A stretch of 9,339 bases of DNA from the NCBI GenBank assembly GCA_046153015.1, contig JBJXGF010000014.1:1-9339 (forward strand), written 5' to 3'. Positions within the stretch are counted from its first letter, which is position 1. Each line of letters begins with the position of its first letter. This DNA is from JBJXGF01 sp046153015. GTDB taxonomy: Bacteria; Actinomycetota; Acidimicrobiia; Acidimicrobiales; CAIXPF01. The notes under the pieces are model-generated. The model was not told the origin of the DNA. It was given only the letters and a program-made list of their open reading frames with translations, and did no database searches. This document shows positions 1 through 5,623 of the stretch, in pieces. The position numbers were made by a program, and so were the translations under genes.

Positions 1-158
1 GGAACGCGAGTCGCGGCAAGCGGGCCGACGCGCCCTACGCTGAGCGGCGCGGCGCCCTCGACCACGAGCACCCGGTCGCGCTGCTTCTCACCATGCCGAC
101 CACCCAGCCGCCCACCCCGCCGCCCGCACCTGGTTCGTCCTCGCTGCGGCGCCCGCCG
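1..158 (+). other. Upstream region of rmd; open reading frame continuous with it
   Basis: No separate gene can be named here. The frame used by rmd stays open from base 3 to the rmd start, and 46 of its 52 codons end in G or C, against about 40 of 52 in the next most GC-rich open frame. The predicted stretch ends in a Pro/Ser-rich segment (about 93-158) that looks like a linker or a fortuitous translation. It could be the tail of an upstream domain fused to rmd, an N-terminal extension starting at the ATG at 93, or plain intergenic DNA. I see no Shine-Dalgarno motif before either ATG and no convincing promoter. The window edge prevents a decision. Confidence 0.4.
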
Positions 159-1067
159 ATGAAGGCGCTCGTCACCGGGGCCAGCGGGTTCGTGGGCCGC
201 TGGCTCGTGGCGCACCTGGAGGAGCAGGGCGACGAGGTGGCGGCCGTGTCCCGAGCCGCCGGCGGCCCCGACCTCGCCGACGGCGCCGGCCTGCGCGCCC
301 TGTTCGCCGCGGCGCGGCCGGAGACGATCTACCACCTCGCCGCGCAGAGCGACGTGGCCTACTCCTGGACGCACCCGGCATCCACGTTCCGCACCAACGC
401 CGAAGGAACGCTGAACGTGCTCGACGCCGCCGCCGAGGCCCGCATCGAGCGGGTGCTGGTGGTGTCCAGCTCCGACGTGTACGGCCGCGTCAGTCCCGAC
501 GAGCTGCCCCTCACCGAGACGAGCCGGCTCCGGCCGGTGAGCCCCTACGCGGCGAGCAAGGCCGCGGCGGAGGCGGTGGCCGCCCAGGCGTTCTACGGCC
601 GGGGCCTCGACGTGGTCGTCGCCCGGGCCTTCAACCACCTCGGCCCCGGTCAGAGCGACCGCTTCGTGGCCGCGGCGCTCGCCGCCCGGGTGGCCCACGC
701 CGAACGCACGGGAGCGCCCGACGCGGCCACCGGCAACCTGGCGGCGCGACGCGACTTCACCGACGTGCGGGACGTGGTGCGCGCCTACCGGCTGCTCGTG
801 GAGCGGGGGGCCGGCGGCGAGATCTACAACGTGTGCAGCGGAGCCGACGTGGCCGTGCAGGAGCTCGCCGACGCGTTCGTGGCCCGGGCGGCGCGGCCGC
901 TGCGCCTGGTGGTCGACCCCGGCCTCGCCCGTCCCGTCGACCTGCCCGTGCTGCGGGGCGACTACGCCAAGCTGGCGGCGGCCACCGGCTGGGCCCCGCA
1001 GATCCCCCTGAGCGACACGATCGACGACGTGCTGGCCGACGCCCGCGCCGCGTCGGCCGCCCGCTGA
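159..1067 (+). CDS. rmd: GDP-4-keto-6-deoxy-D-mannose reductase (Rmd type), extended SDR
   Basis: This is a predicted cytoplasmic NAD(P)H-dependent reductase that acts on the product of Gmd, most likely giving GDP-D-rhamnose. The 302-residue protein shows the Rossmann motif GASGFVG (residues 7-13), the SSSDVYG segment (103-109) with a catalytic Ser, the active-site YAASK (Tyr130, Lys134), the Rmd-like FNHLGPGQ (158-165) and RRDFTDVRD (197-205). Length and motifs fit Rmd better than RmlD or GMER/Fcl. I chose the ATG at 159 because the Rossmann strand starts there; an in-frame ATG at 93 would add a 22-residue Pro-rich leader, and the frame is open to the window edge. Neither start has a clear ribosome binding site. 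gmd lies about 0.85 kb downstream, which supports the pathway. A related 4-reductase making GDP-6-deoxytalose cannot be excluded from sequence alone. Confidence 0.85.
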   Translation: MKALVTGASGFVGRWLVAHLEEQGDEVAAVSRAAGGPDLADGAGLRALFAAARPETIYHLAAQSDVAYSWTHPASTFRTNAEGTLNVLDAAAEARIERVLVVSSSDVYGRVSPDELPLTETSRLRPVSPYAASKAAAEAVAAQAFYGRGLDVVVARAFNHLGPGQSDRFVAAALAARVAHAERTGAPDAATGNLAARRDFTDVRDVVRAYRLLVERGAGGEIYNVCSGADVAVQELADAFVARAARPLRLVVDPGLARPVDLPVLRGDYAKLAAATGWAPQIPLSDTIDDVLADARAASAAR

Positions 1068-1152
1068 GCCTCCCCCCGCCGCGAACGGGACCCCTGAGCA
1101 CCTACAGCCGCGCTCCTGCGCTCGACGCGCCGGCGCCCGGTGATGGCTGCGA

Positions 1153-1158
1153 AGGGAG
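1153..1158 (+). promoter_or_regulatory. Ribosome binding site of the 45-residue ORF
   Basis: AGGGAG lies seven bases before the ATG at 1166. It is the best Shine-Dalgarno match on the plus strand here and the main reason to believe the small ORF is translated. Confidence 0.6.
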
Positions 1159-1165
1159 AACGACG

Positions 1166-1303
1166 ATGCGGGACTGCGTGGCGGTCGGATGGGAGACCGA
1201 GGCCGAGGCACGGGCCAAGCTGGCGGCCCGACCGTGGCCGAACCGCCGGCTCATGTGCGTGACCAGGTGCGGCTGCGGCCGCTGGGAGATCCGTCGCCGC
1301 TAG
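1166..1303 (+). CDS. Small Cys- and Arg-containing protein, function unknown
   Basis: I do not recognise this 45-residue protein. It has an acidic and Ala-rich first half (residues 8-22), then a basic C-terminal half with Trp24, a CVTRCGC cluster (Cys31, Cys35, Cys37), Trp40 and a terminal Arg triplet; a further Cys is at position 4. The Cys spacing could bind a metal or form a disulfide, but no known zinc-ribbon pair is complete. There is no signal peptide or membrane segment. A good AGGGAG ribosome binding site seven bases upstream supports translation. It sits 98 bases after rmd and ends 7 bases before the stop of the convergent XRE gene. Being short in GC-rich DNA, it could still be spurious. 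Confidence 0.55.
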   Translation: MRDCVAVGWETEAEARAKLAARPWPNRRLMCVTRCGCGRWEIRRR

Positions 1304-1310
1304 ACCGCGC

Positions 1311-1817
1311 CTACGGGGTCGGCGGGGTCGGCGGGGTCGGCGCAGCGAGGGCCGTCAGGCCGGCGAGCGCCGCCCGCAGCGCTTCCCGCTCCCGGGGCAG
1401 GCAGGCCTCGGCGAGGAGGGCGGCCAGCTTGGCCCGCCACGCGGCGACCACCTCGCGCCGTTCGGGCGCCGCCAGCCCGAGGGCTGCGAGGCGCTCGAGC
1501 CACGCCACGTCGGCCGCCAGCAGGGCGAGCTGGTGATCGAGCTCGGTGTAGCGGGCGGCCACGAGCGGGAGCCGGTCGGCCCGGGCCCGCGGGTACCCCG
1601 TGCCGGCCACGAGGGCCGGCGGCTCGACGGCGAAGAGCCCGGCCAGCAGCACGACCGTGCGCTCGCTCGGGTCGGTGAGCCCGGCTTCGAGGTGTGAGAC
1701 CGCCACCCGGGACAGGCCCAGGCGTTCGGCCACCTCCTGCTGGGTGAGCCCCGCCTCGGCCCGCAGCTTGGCCACCCGGCGCCCGAAGTGCTCCGGCGCC
1801 TCGCCCCGCCCCGCCAT
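1311..1817 (-). CDS. XRE-family helix-turn-helix transcriptional regulator
   Basis: This 168-residue protein has an N-terminal Cro/C1-type helix-turn-helix (about residues 11-67) with the typical QQEVAERLGLS and VSHLEAG segments, so it probably binds DNA as a dimer. The rest is helical and rich in Ala, Leu, Arg and Glu (about 85-158), with no recognisable ligand or peptidase domain. It ends in a Pro/Thr tail (APTPPTPPTP) encoded by a 9-base tandem repeat. The ATG at 1817 is preceded on the minus strand by a TAGCCT hexamer six bases upstream and by no Shine-Dalgarno motif, which fits leaderless expression. It is divergent from gmd across 94 bases and convergent with the small ORF. By position it may control itself and gmd; its signal is unknown. 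Confidence 0.85.
   Translation of the reverse strand: MAGRGEAPEHFGRRVAKLRAEAGLTQQEVAERLGLSRVAVSHLEAGLTDPSERTVVLLAGLFAVEPPALVAGTGYPRARADRLPLVAARYTELDHQLALLAADVAWLERLAALGLAAPERREVVAAWRAKLAALLAEACLPREREALRAALAGLTALAAPTPPTPPTP
1314..1340 (-). repeat. Three perfect 9-bp tandem copies in the regulator's 3' end
   Basis: The unit CGGGGTCGG (plus strand) occurs three times in a row without mismatch, just inside the stop codon of the XRE gene. It encodes the repeated Thr-Pro-Pro of the C-terminal tail. Gain or loss of a unit would keep the reading frame and only change tail length. Confidence 0.9.
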
Positions 1818-1823
1818 CCGGTC

Positions 1824-1829
1824 AGGCTA
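1824..1829 (-). promoter_or_regulatory. Candidate -10 element, leaderless XRE gene
   Basis: On the minus strand the hexamer TAGCCT (pattern TAnnnT) stands six bases before the ATG at 1817. That spacing places the transcription start at the start codon, as in many leaderless actinobacterial genes, and agrees with the missing ribosome binding site. No -35 match is seen at normal distance, so the call rests on one hexamer. Confidence 0.4.
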
Positions 1830-1831
1830 GC

Positions 1832-1859
1832 CCTGCCCGCCGCCTGGCCGGCGGGCGGG
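1832..1859. promoter_or_regulatory. GC-rich inverted repeat between xre and gmd, possible operator
   Basis: GCCCGCCG (1835-1842) and CGGCGGGC (1849-1856) are perfect inverted copies around a six-base centre; pairing extends outward by one G-T and two G-C pairs. No T-tract follows on either strand and the flanking genes diverge, so it is not a normal terminator. It lies just upstream of the proposed XRE -10, where a repressor would act. It may be an operator for the regulator, but such palindromes are also frequent by chance in DNA this GC-rich. Confidence 0.35.
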
Positions 1860-1870
1860 CGCCAAGCCGC

Positions 1871-1904
1871 TTGACAGACCCCGCCGCCCGGCCCGGGGTA
1901 CAAC
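1871..1904 (+). promoter_or_regulatory. Candidate promoter of the gmd-cofD-cofE operon
   Basis: A perfect -35 hexamer TTGACA (1871-1876) stands out in GC-rich sequence. TACAAC (1899-1904) lies seven bases before the gmd ATG, the right distance for a -10 of a leaderless transcript starting at 1912. The 22-base spacer is longer than the usual 16-19, so the two elements may not act together. gmd has no Shine-Dalgarno motif, which agrees with leaderless initiation. Confidence 0.45.
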
Positions 1905-1911
1905 GGCCCCC

Positions 1912-2895
1912 ATGCCCAGACGCGCGTTGATCACCGGCATCACCGGACAGGACGGCTCGTACCTCGCCGAGCACCTGCTCGGCCTCGGCTACGAGGTGAT
2001 CGGGATGGTCCGGCGCTCGTCGACGGTGACCTTCGAACGCATCGCCCACATCCAGGACCGCATCGAGCTGGTCGCCGGCGACCTCCTCGACGAGGTGTCG
2101 ATGATCAAGCTCCTGCGCGACCACCGGCCCGACGAGTTCTACAACCTGGCCGCGCAGTCGTTCGTGCAGACGAGCTGGAGCCAGCCGGTGCTCACCGGGG
2201 AGACCACCGCGCTGGGCGTGACCCGGGCGCTCGACGCGATCCGCATCGTCGACCCCGACATCCGCTTCTACCAGGCCAGCTCCAGCGAGATGTTCGGCAA
2301 GGTGCAGGAGGCGCCCCAGACCGAGCGCACGCCGTTCTACCCCCGCAGCCCGTACGGCGTGGCCAAGGTGTACGGCCACTGGATCACGGTCAACTACCGG
2401 GAGAGCTACAACCTCTTCGCCTGCTCGGGCATCTTGTTCAACCACGAGTCGCCGAGGCGCGGCCTCGAGTTCGTGACCCGCAAGATCAGCCACACCGCGG
2501 CCCAGATCAAGCTCGGCCTCGCCGACCGGCTGCCGCTCGGCAACCTCGACGCGCAGCGGGATTGGGGCTTCGCCGGCGACTACGTGGTCGCCATGCACCT
2601 CATGCTGGCGCAGGACTCGCCGGGCGACTACGTGGTGGCCACCGGCGAGACGCACTCCGTGCAGGAGTTCTGCGAGCTGGCCTTCGCCCACCTCGGCCTC
2701 GACTACCGCGACTACGTCACCCAGGACGAGCGCTACATGCGCCCGGCCGAGGTAGACCAGCTGATCGGCGACGCCTCCTACGCCAAGGCGGAGCTCGGCT
2801 GGCGGCCCTCGGTGAGCTTCCCCGAGCTGGTGAGGATGATGGTCGACGCCGATCTGGCGCTGCTGCGGGGGGACCTGCGAGCGTTGAGCCGATGA
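1912..2895 (+). CDS. gmd: GDP-mannose 4,6-dehydratase
   Basis: This is the cytoplasmic NADP-dependent extended SDR that turns GDP-D-mannose into GDP-4-keto-6-deoxy-D-mannose, the branch point for GDP-D-rhamnose, GDP-L-fucose and related sugars. The 327-residue protein is near family length and shows GITGQDG (9-15) for nucleotide binding, SSSEMFG (123-129) with the catalytic Glu and a Ser where E. coli Gmd has Thr, YGVAK (Tyr148, Lys152), RRGLEFVTRKI (182-192), GNLDAQRDWG (210-219) and RPAEVD (277-282). These are diagnostic for Gmd. The start at 1912 gives the usual short leader to the Rossmann strand. Its TGA overlaps the cofD ATG as ATGA, implying translational coupling. With rmd upstream it forms a two-step route; the regulator is divergent. 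Confidence 0.96.
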   Translation: MPRRALITGITGQDGSYLAEHLLGLGYEVIGMVRRSSTVTFERIAHIQDRIELVAGDLLDEVSMIKLLRDHRPDEFYNLAAQSFVQTSWSQPVLTGETTALGVTRALDAIRIVDPDIRFYQASSSEMFGKVQEAPQTERTPFYPRSPYGVAKVYGHWITVNYRESYNLFACSGILFNHESPRRGLEFVTRKISHTAAQIKLGLADRLPLGNLDAQRDWGFAGDYVVAMHLMLAQDSPGDYVVATGETHSVQEFCELAFAHLGLDYRDYVTQDERYMRPAEVDQLIGDASYAKAELGWRPSVSFPELVRMMVDADLALLRGDLRALSR

Positions 2896-3857
2896 TCGTG
2901 ACGCTGGCCGGCGGGGTGGGGGCGGCCCGGTTCCTGGCCGGCCTGGCGCGGGCGGTTCCGCCGGCGGAGCTCACCGCGGTGGTCAACGTGGGCGACGACC
3001 TCGAGCTGCACGGCCTCCACGTGAGCCCCGACCTCGACACGGTCACCTACACGCTGGCCGGGGCCATCAACCCCGAGACGAGCTGGGGCCTGGCCGGCGA
3101 GACCTGGCGGGCCATGGGCGCGCTGGGCCGCTACGGCGGGTTGACCTGGTTCAACCTCGGCGACCTCGACCTCGGCACCCACCTCTACCGCACCCAGCGC
3201 CTGCGAGAGGGGGCCGACCTGGCGGCGGTCACCGCCGAGATCACCGCCGCCTGGGGCCTGGAGTTACGGATCCTGCCGGTCACCAACGACCGTCTCCGCA
3301 CGTTCGTGACCCTGGCCGAGCCCGACCCGCTCGCCCACCTGCCCGCCGGGGCGGAGATCTCGTTCCAGGAGTACTTCGTGCAGCGCCGCCACGCCGTGGC
3401 GATCTCCGCCGTACGCTTCGACGGCGCCGAGACCGCGACCCCGGCGCCCGGCGTGCTGGAGGCCATCGCGCAGGCCGAGATGGTGGTGATCGCCCCGTCG
3501 AACCCGCTCGTGTCGATCGCCCCGGTGCTGGCGACCCCGGGCGTGCGGGCCGCGGTGGCGGCCCGGCGGGAAGCCTGCGCGGCGATCTCGCCGATCGTGG
3601 GCGGCGCGGCGCTCAAGGGTCCGGCCGATCGGATGCTGCGCGAGCTCGGCCTCGACTCCTCGGTCGTGGCGGTGGCCCGCCTCTACCGCGACCTGTGCTC
3701 GGTGCTGGTGATCGACGAGGCCGACCGCAGCCTGGCCGGCGAGGTCGAGGCGCAGGGCGTGCGGGCGGTGGTGACCGACACGATCATGAGCACGCCGGAC
3801 AAGGCCGCGGCGCTGGCCCGAACCGTGCGGCAATCCGTGCTGGAATCACGGCCATGA
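2892..3857 (+). CDS. cofD: CofD/FbiA, 2-phospho-L-lactate (or PEP) transferase for F420
   Basis: This enzyme joins FO to an activated three-carbon phosphate (lactyl-PP-guanosine, or enolpyruvyl-PP-guanosine in actinobacteria) to give F420-0 or dehydro-F420-0. The 321-residue protein has the family's GGVGAARFL start (7-15), NVGDD (32-36), DLDT (47-50), WFNLGDLDLGTH (86-97), LPVTND (128-133), APSNPLVSI (201-209), SPIVGG (233-238) and LKGPADRM (241-248). The length is normal. The ATG at 2892 is chosen because the first beta strand and GG motif begin there; a longer in-frame extension would run inside gmd. Start and gmd stop share ATGA, and its own stop shares ATGA with cofE, with no strong ribosome binding site at either, so translation probably depends on the preceding gene. 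Confidence 0.95.
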   Translation: MIVTLAGGVGAARFLAGLARAVPPAELTAVVNVGDDLELHGLHVSPDLDTVTYTLAGAINPETSWGLAGETWRAMGALGRYGGLTWFNLGDLDLGTHLYRTQRLREGADLAAVTAEITAAWGLELRILPVTNDRLRTFVTLAEPDPLAHLPAGAEISFQEYFVQRRHAVAISAVRFDGAETATPAPGVLEAIAQAEMVVIAPSNPLVSIAPVLATPGVRAAVAARREACAAISPIVGGAALKGPADRMLRELGLDSSVVAVARLYRDLCSVLVIDEADRSLAGEVEAQGVRAVVTDTIMSTPDKAAALARTVRQSVLESRP

Positions 3858-4567
3858 CCGGCCGGCTCGACATCTTCCCGATCCGCTCGATCCCCGAGGT
3901 TCGCCCCGGCGACGACCTCGCGGGCCAGATCGCCGAGGCCGTGGGCCGGGAGGAGCCTCTGCTCGACGGCGACGTGGTGGTGGTCACCCAGAAGGTGGTG
4001 TCCAAGGCCGAGAACCGCCTGGTGGCGATCGACCCGACCGATCCGCTCAGCCACAAGCCGCTGGTCGAGGCCGAGTCGGTGCGGGTCCTGCGCCGGCGGG
4101 GCGAGCTGATCATCAGCGAGACCAAGCACGGCTTCGTGTGCGCCAACGCCGGGATCGACCTGTCGAATGTCGACTCCGGGTGGGCGGCGCTGCTGCCGGA
4201 GGACTCCGACCGCTCGGCCCGGCGCCTGCGCGACGGGCTGCGAGCCCGCCTCGGCGTGGAGGTGGCGGTCATCATCTCGGACACCTTCGGCCGGCCGTGG
4301 CGGCGGGGGCTGACCGACGTGGCGATCGGCTCGGCGGGCATCCGCCCCATCCTCGACCTGCGCGGCGCGGAGGACGCCAACGGCCGGGTCATGCAGGTGA
4401 CCGAGGTGTGCCTCGTCGACGAGCTGGCCGCGGCCGCCGAGCTGGTGATGGGCAAGGCCGAGCGGGTGGCCGCGGCGGTGGTGCGGGGCGTGGACCCGGC
4501 GTGGCTGGGCGAGGGCTCGGTGCAGACCGAGCTGGTCCGCAGCCCGGCCGAGGACCTCTTCCGGTAG
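3854..4567 (+). CDS. cofE: CofE, coenzyme F420-0:L-glutamate ligase (stand-alone)
   Basis: CofE is a GTP-dependent ligase that adds L-glutamate residues, the later ones gamma-linked, to F420-0. The 237-residue protein shows VTQKVVSKAE (44-53), HGFVCANAGID (92-102), SDTFGRPWRRG (142-152), GRVMQVTEV (177-185) and DELAAAAELVMGK (189-201), all typical of the family. It ends soon after the ligase fold. The FMN-binding nitroreductase domain that follows in mycobacterial FbiB is absent, so if dehydro-F420-0 is made here, its reductase must be encoded elsewhere. The ATG at 3854 overlaps the cofD TGA; longer starts would lie inside cofD. The gene ends 16 bases from the convergent epimerase gene. Confidence 0.95.
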   Translation: MTGRLDIFPIRSIPEVRPGDDLAGQIAEAVGREEPLLDGDVVVVTQKVVSKAENRLVAIDPTDPLSHKPLVEAESVRVLRRRGELIISETKHGFVCANAGIDLSNVDSGWAALLPEDSDRSARRLRDGLRARLGVEVAVIISDTFGRPWRRGLTDVAIGSAGIRPILDLRGAEDANGRVMQVTEVCLVDELAAAAELVMGKAERVAAAVVRGVDPAWLGEGSVQTELVRSPAEDLFR

Positions 4568-4583
4568 CCGGGCGGGCGCTGGC

Positions 4584-5540
4584 TCAGCGCGAGCTCGGGC
4601 GGTCGGCGAACCACTCGAGCACCCGCCGCACGCCCTGCTCGATCGGAACCTGCGGGGCCCAGCCCAGCACGGCCCGGGCCTTGCGGTTGTCGAGCGCGTT
4701 GCGGTCGAGCTCGCCAGCGCGGGCCGGCGCATAGGAGGGCGGCGCCGTGACCCCGGCGGCGGCGGCCATCGCCTCGTACAGCGCGTTCACGGAGGTCTCG
4801 TCCCCGGTGCCGATGTTGAGGATCTCGTCGTCGCCGGCCGCCCCGCCGGCCAGGGCGAAGGCGGCGGCCACGTCGTCGACGTAGACAAAGTCCCGGGTCT
4901 GCTTGCCGTCGCCGAAGATCGTGCAGGGCCGCCCAGCCAGGAGCAGCCCGGCGAAGATCGCCACCACCCCAGCCTCGCCGTGCGGATCCTGCCGGGGCCC
5001 GTACACGTTGGCCAGCGCCAGCGCCGTCCACTCGAGGCCGTGCAGGCGACGGTAGGCGTACAGGTAGTCGTTCACGACCTTCTTCGCCACGCCGTACGGC
5101 GAGATCGGCCGCTGGGGCGCGCGCTCGTCGATAGGCAGCTCGTCGCCCGACGGGGCGCCGTAGATCGTGCCGCCGCTCGAGGCGAACACCACCTTGCGCA
5201 CCCCGCCACGCCGGGCGCCCTCGATCACGTGCAGGCTGCCGATCACGTTCACGTGCGCGTCGTAGAGCGTGTCGGTGACCGACACCCGCACGTCGGCCTG
5301 GGCGGCGAGGTGGAACACAACCTCGGCGCCGCTGGCCGCGACCACGTCGATGGTCTCGGGGCTGCGGATGTCGAGCTCACGCACGCAGAGACGTTCGCCG
5401 TGGGCGGCGGCGCGTTCGAGGTTGCTCCGGCTGCCGGTGACGAAGCTGTCGATCACCTCGACGGTGTGCCCCGCATCGAGCAGACGATCGACCAGCGTCG
5501 AGCCGATGAACCCTGCGCCCCCGGTGACCAGCGCCTTCAT
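4584..5540 (-). CDS. NAD-dependent nucleotide-sugar epimerase, GalE-like extended SDR
   Basis: The enzyme probably inverts C4 of a UDP-sugar (UDP-glucose/galactose or an N-acetyl or uronate relative) in the cytoplasm. The 318-residue protein has GGAGFIG (7-13), HLAAQADV (78-85), SSGGTIYG (121-128), YGVAK (Tyr149, Lys153), NVYGPRQDP (179-187) and QTRDFVYVDDV (214-224). The start at 5540 is fixed by AAGGAG eight bases upstream; a GTG at 5561 would place that site inside the gene. It is the last gene of the minus-strand cluster, 83 bases after the guanylyltransferase, with its own ribosome binding site. Substrate cannot be read from sequence; NDP-glucose dehydratases and UDP-glucuronate decarboxylases share the fold but have other motifs. 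Rmd in this window has the same fold and a similar N-terminus. Confidence 0.85.
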   Translation of the reverse strand: MKALVTGGAGFIGSTLVDRLLDAGHTVEVIDSFVTGSRSNLERAAAHGERLCVRELDIRSPETIDVVAASGAEVVFHLAAQADVRVSVTDTLYDAHVNVIGSLHVIEGARRGGVRKVVFASSGGTIYGAPSGDELPIDERAPQRPISPYGVAKKVVNDYLYAYRRLHGLEWTALALANVYGPRQDPHGEAGVVAIFAGLLLAGRPCTIFGDGKQTRDFVYVDDVAAAFALAGGAAGDDEILNIGTGDETSVNALYEAMAAAAGVTAPPSYAPARAGELDRNALDNRKARAVLGWAPQVPIEQGVRRVLEWFADRPSSR

Positions 5541-5548
5541 ATGCGATG

Positions 5549-5554
5549 CTCCTT
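5549..5554 (-). promoter_or_regulatory. Ribosome binding site of the epimerase gene
   Basis: AAGGAG on the minus strand, eight bases before the ATG at 5540, is the clearest Shine-Dalgarno motif in the window. It decides the start in favour of 5540 over the in-frame GTG at 5561. Confidence 0.8.
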
Positions 5555-5583
5555 CGCTCACGACGCGACCGGCTGACGGCCGT

Positions 5584-5603
5584 GCCGGCGCCCGCGCGCC
5601 GGC
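5584..5603 (-). terminator. Perfect 8-bp GC hairpin between the guanylyltransferase and epimerase genes
   Basis: GCCGGCGC (5584-5591) and GCGCCGGC (5596-5603) pair perfectly around a four-base loop, 20 bases after the stop of the guanylyltransferase gene. There is no U-tract on the minus-strand transcript, so it is not a classical intrinsic terminator. It could weaken read-through, protect the mRNA 3' end, or be chance. The strong separate ribosome binding site of the next gene fits partial uncoupling here. Confidence 0.35.
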
Positions 5604-5623
5604 CAGAGCTCGTGCGCCGCCGG

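Noticed and set aside
36..41. TACGCT as a -10 element for rmd
   Set aside because: There is no -35 at a usual distance and no other support, and the hexamer lies within a possibly coding frame.
1822..2691. Long minus-strand open frame opposite gmd
   Set aside because: It lies antisense to a clearly conserved gmd, and its residues follow from codon structure in GC-rich DNA (Val/Ala/Arg/His-rich, no motif).
4576..4590. Five-bp hairpin at the convergent cofE/epimerase ends as a bidirectional terminator
   Set aside because: The stem is short, overlaps the epimerase stop and has no T-tract on either strand; it is expected by chance in such sequence.
3683..5031. Long minus-strand open frames opposite cofD/cofE and into the epimerase gene
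   Set aside because: They are Arg/Ser/Pro-rich, have no domain motif, and overlap genes with strong family signatures in other frames.
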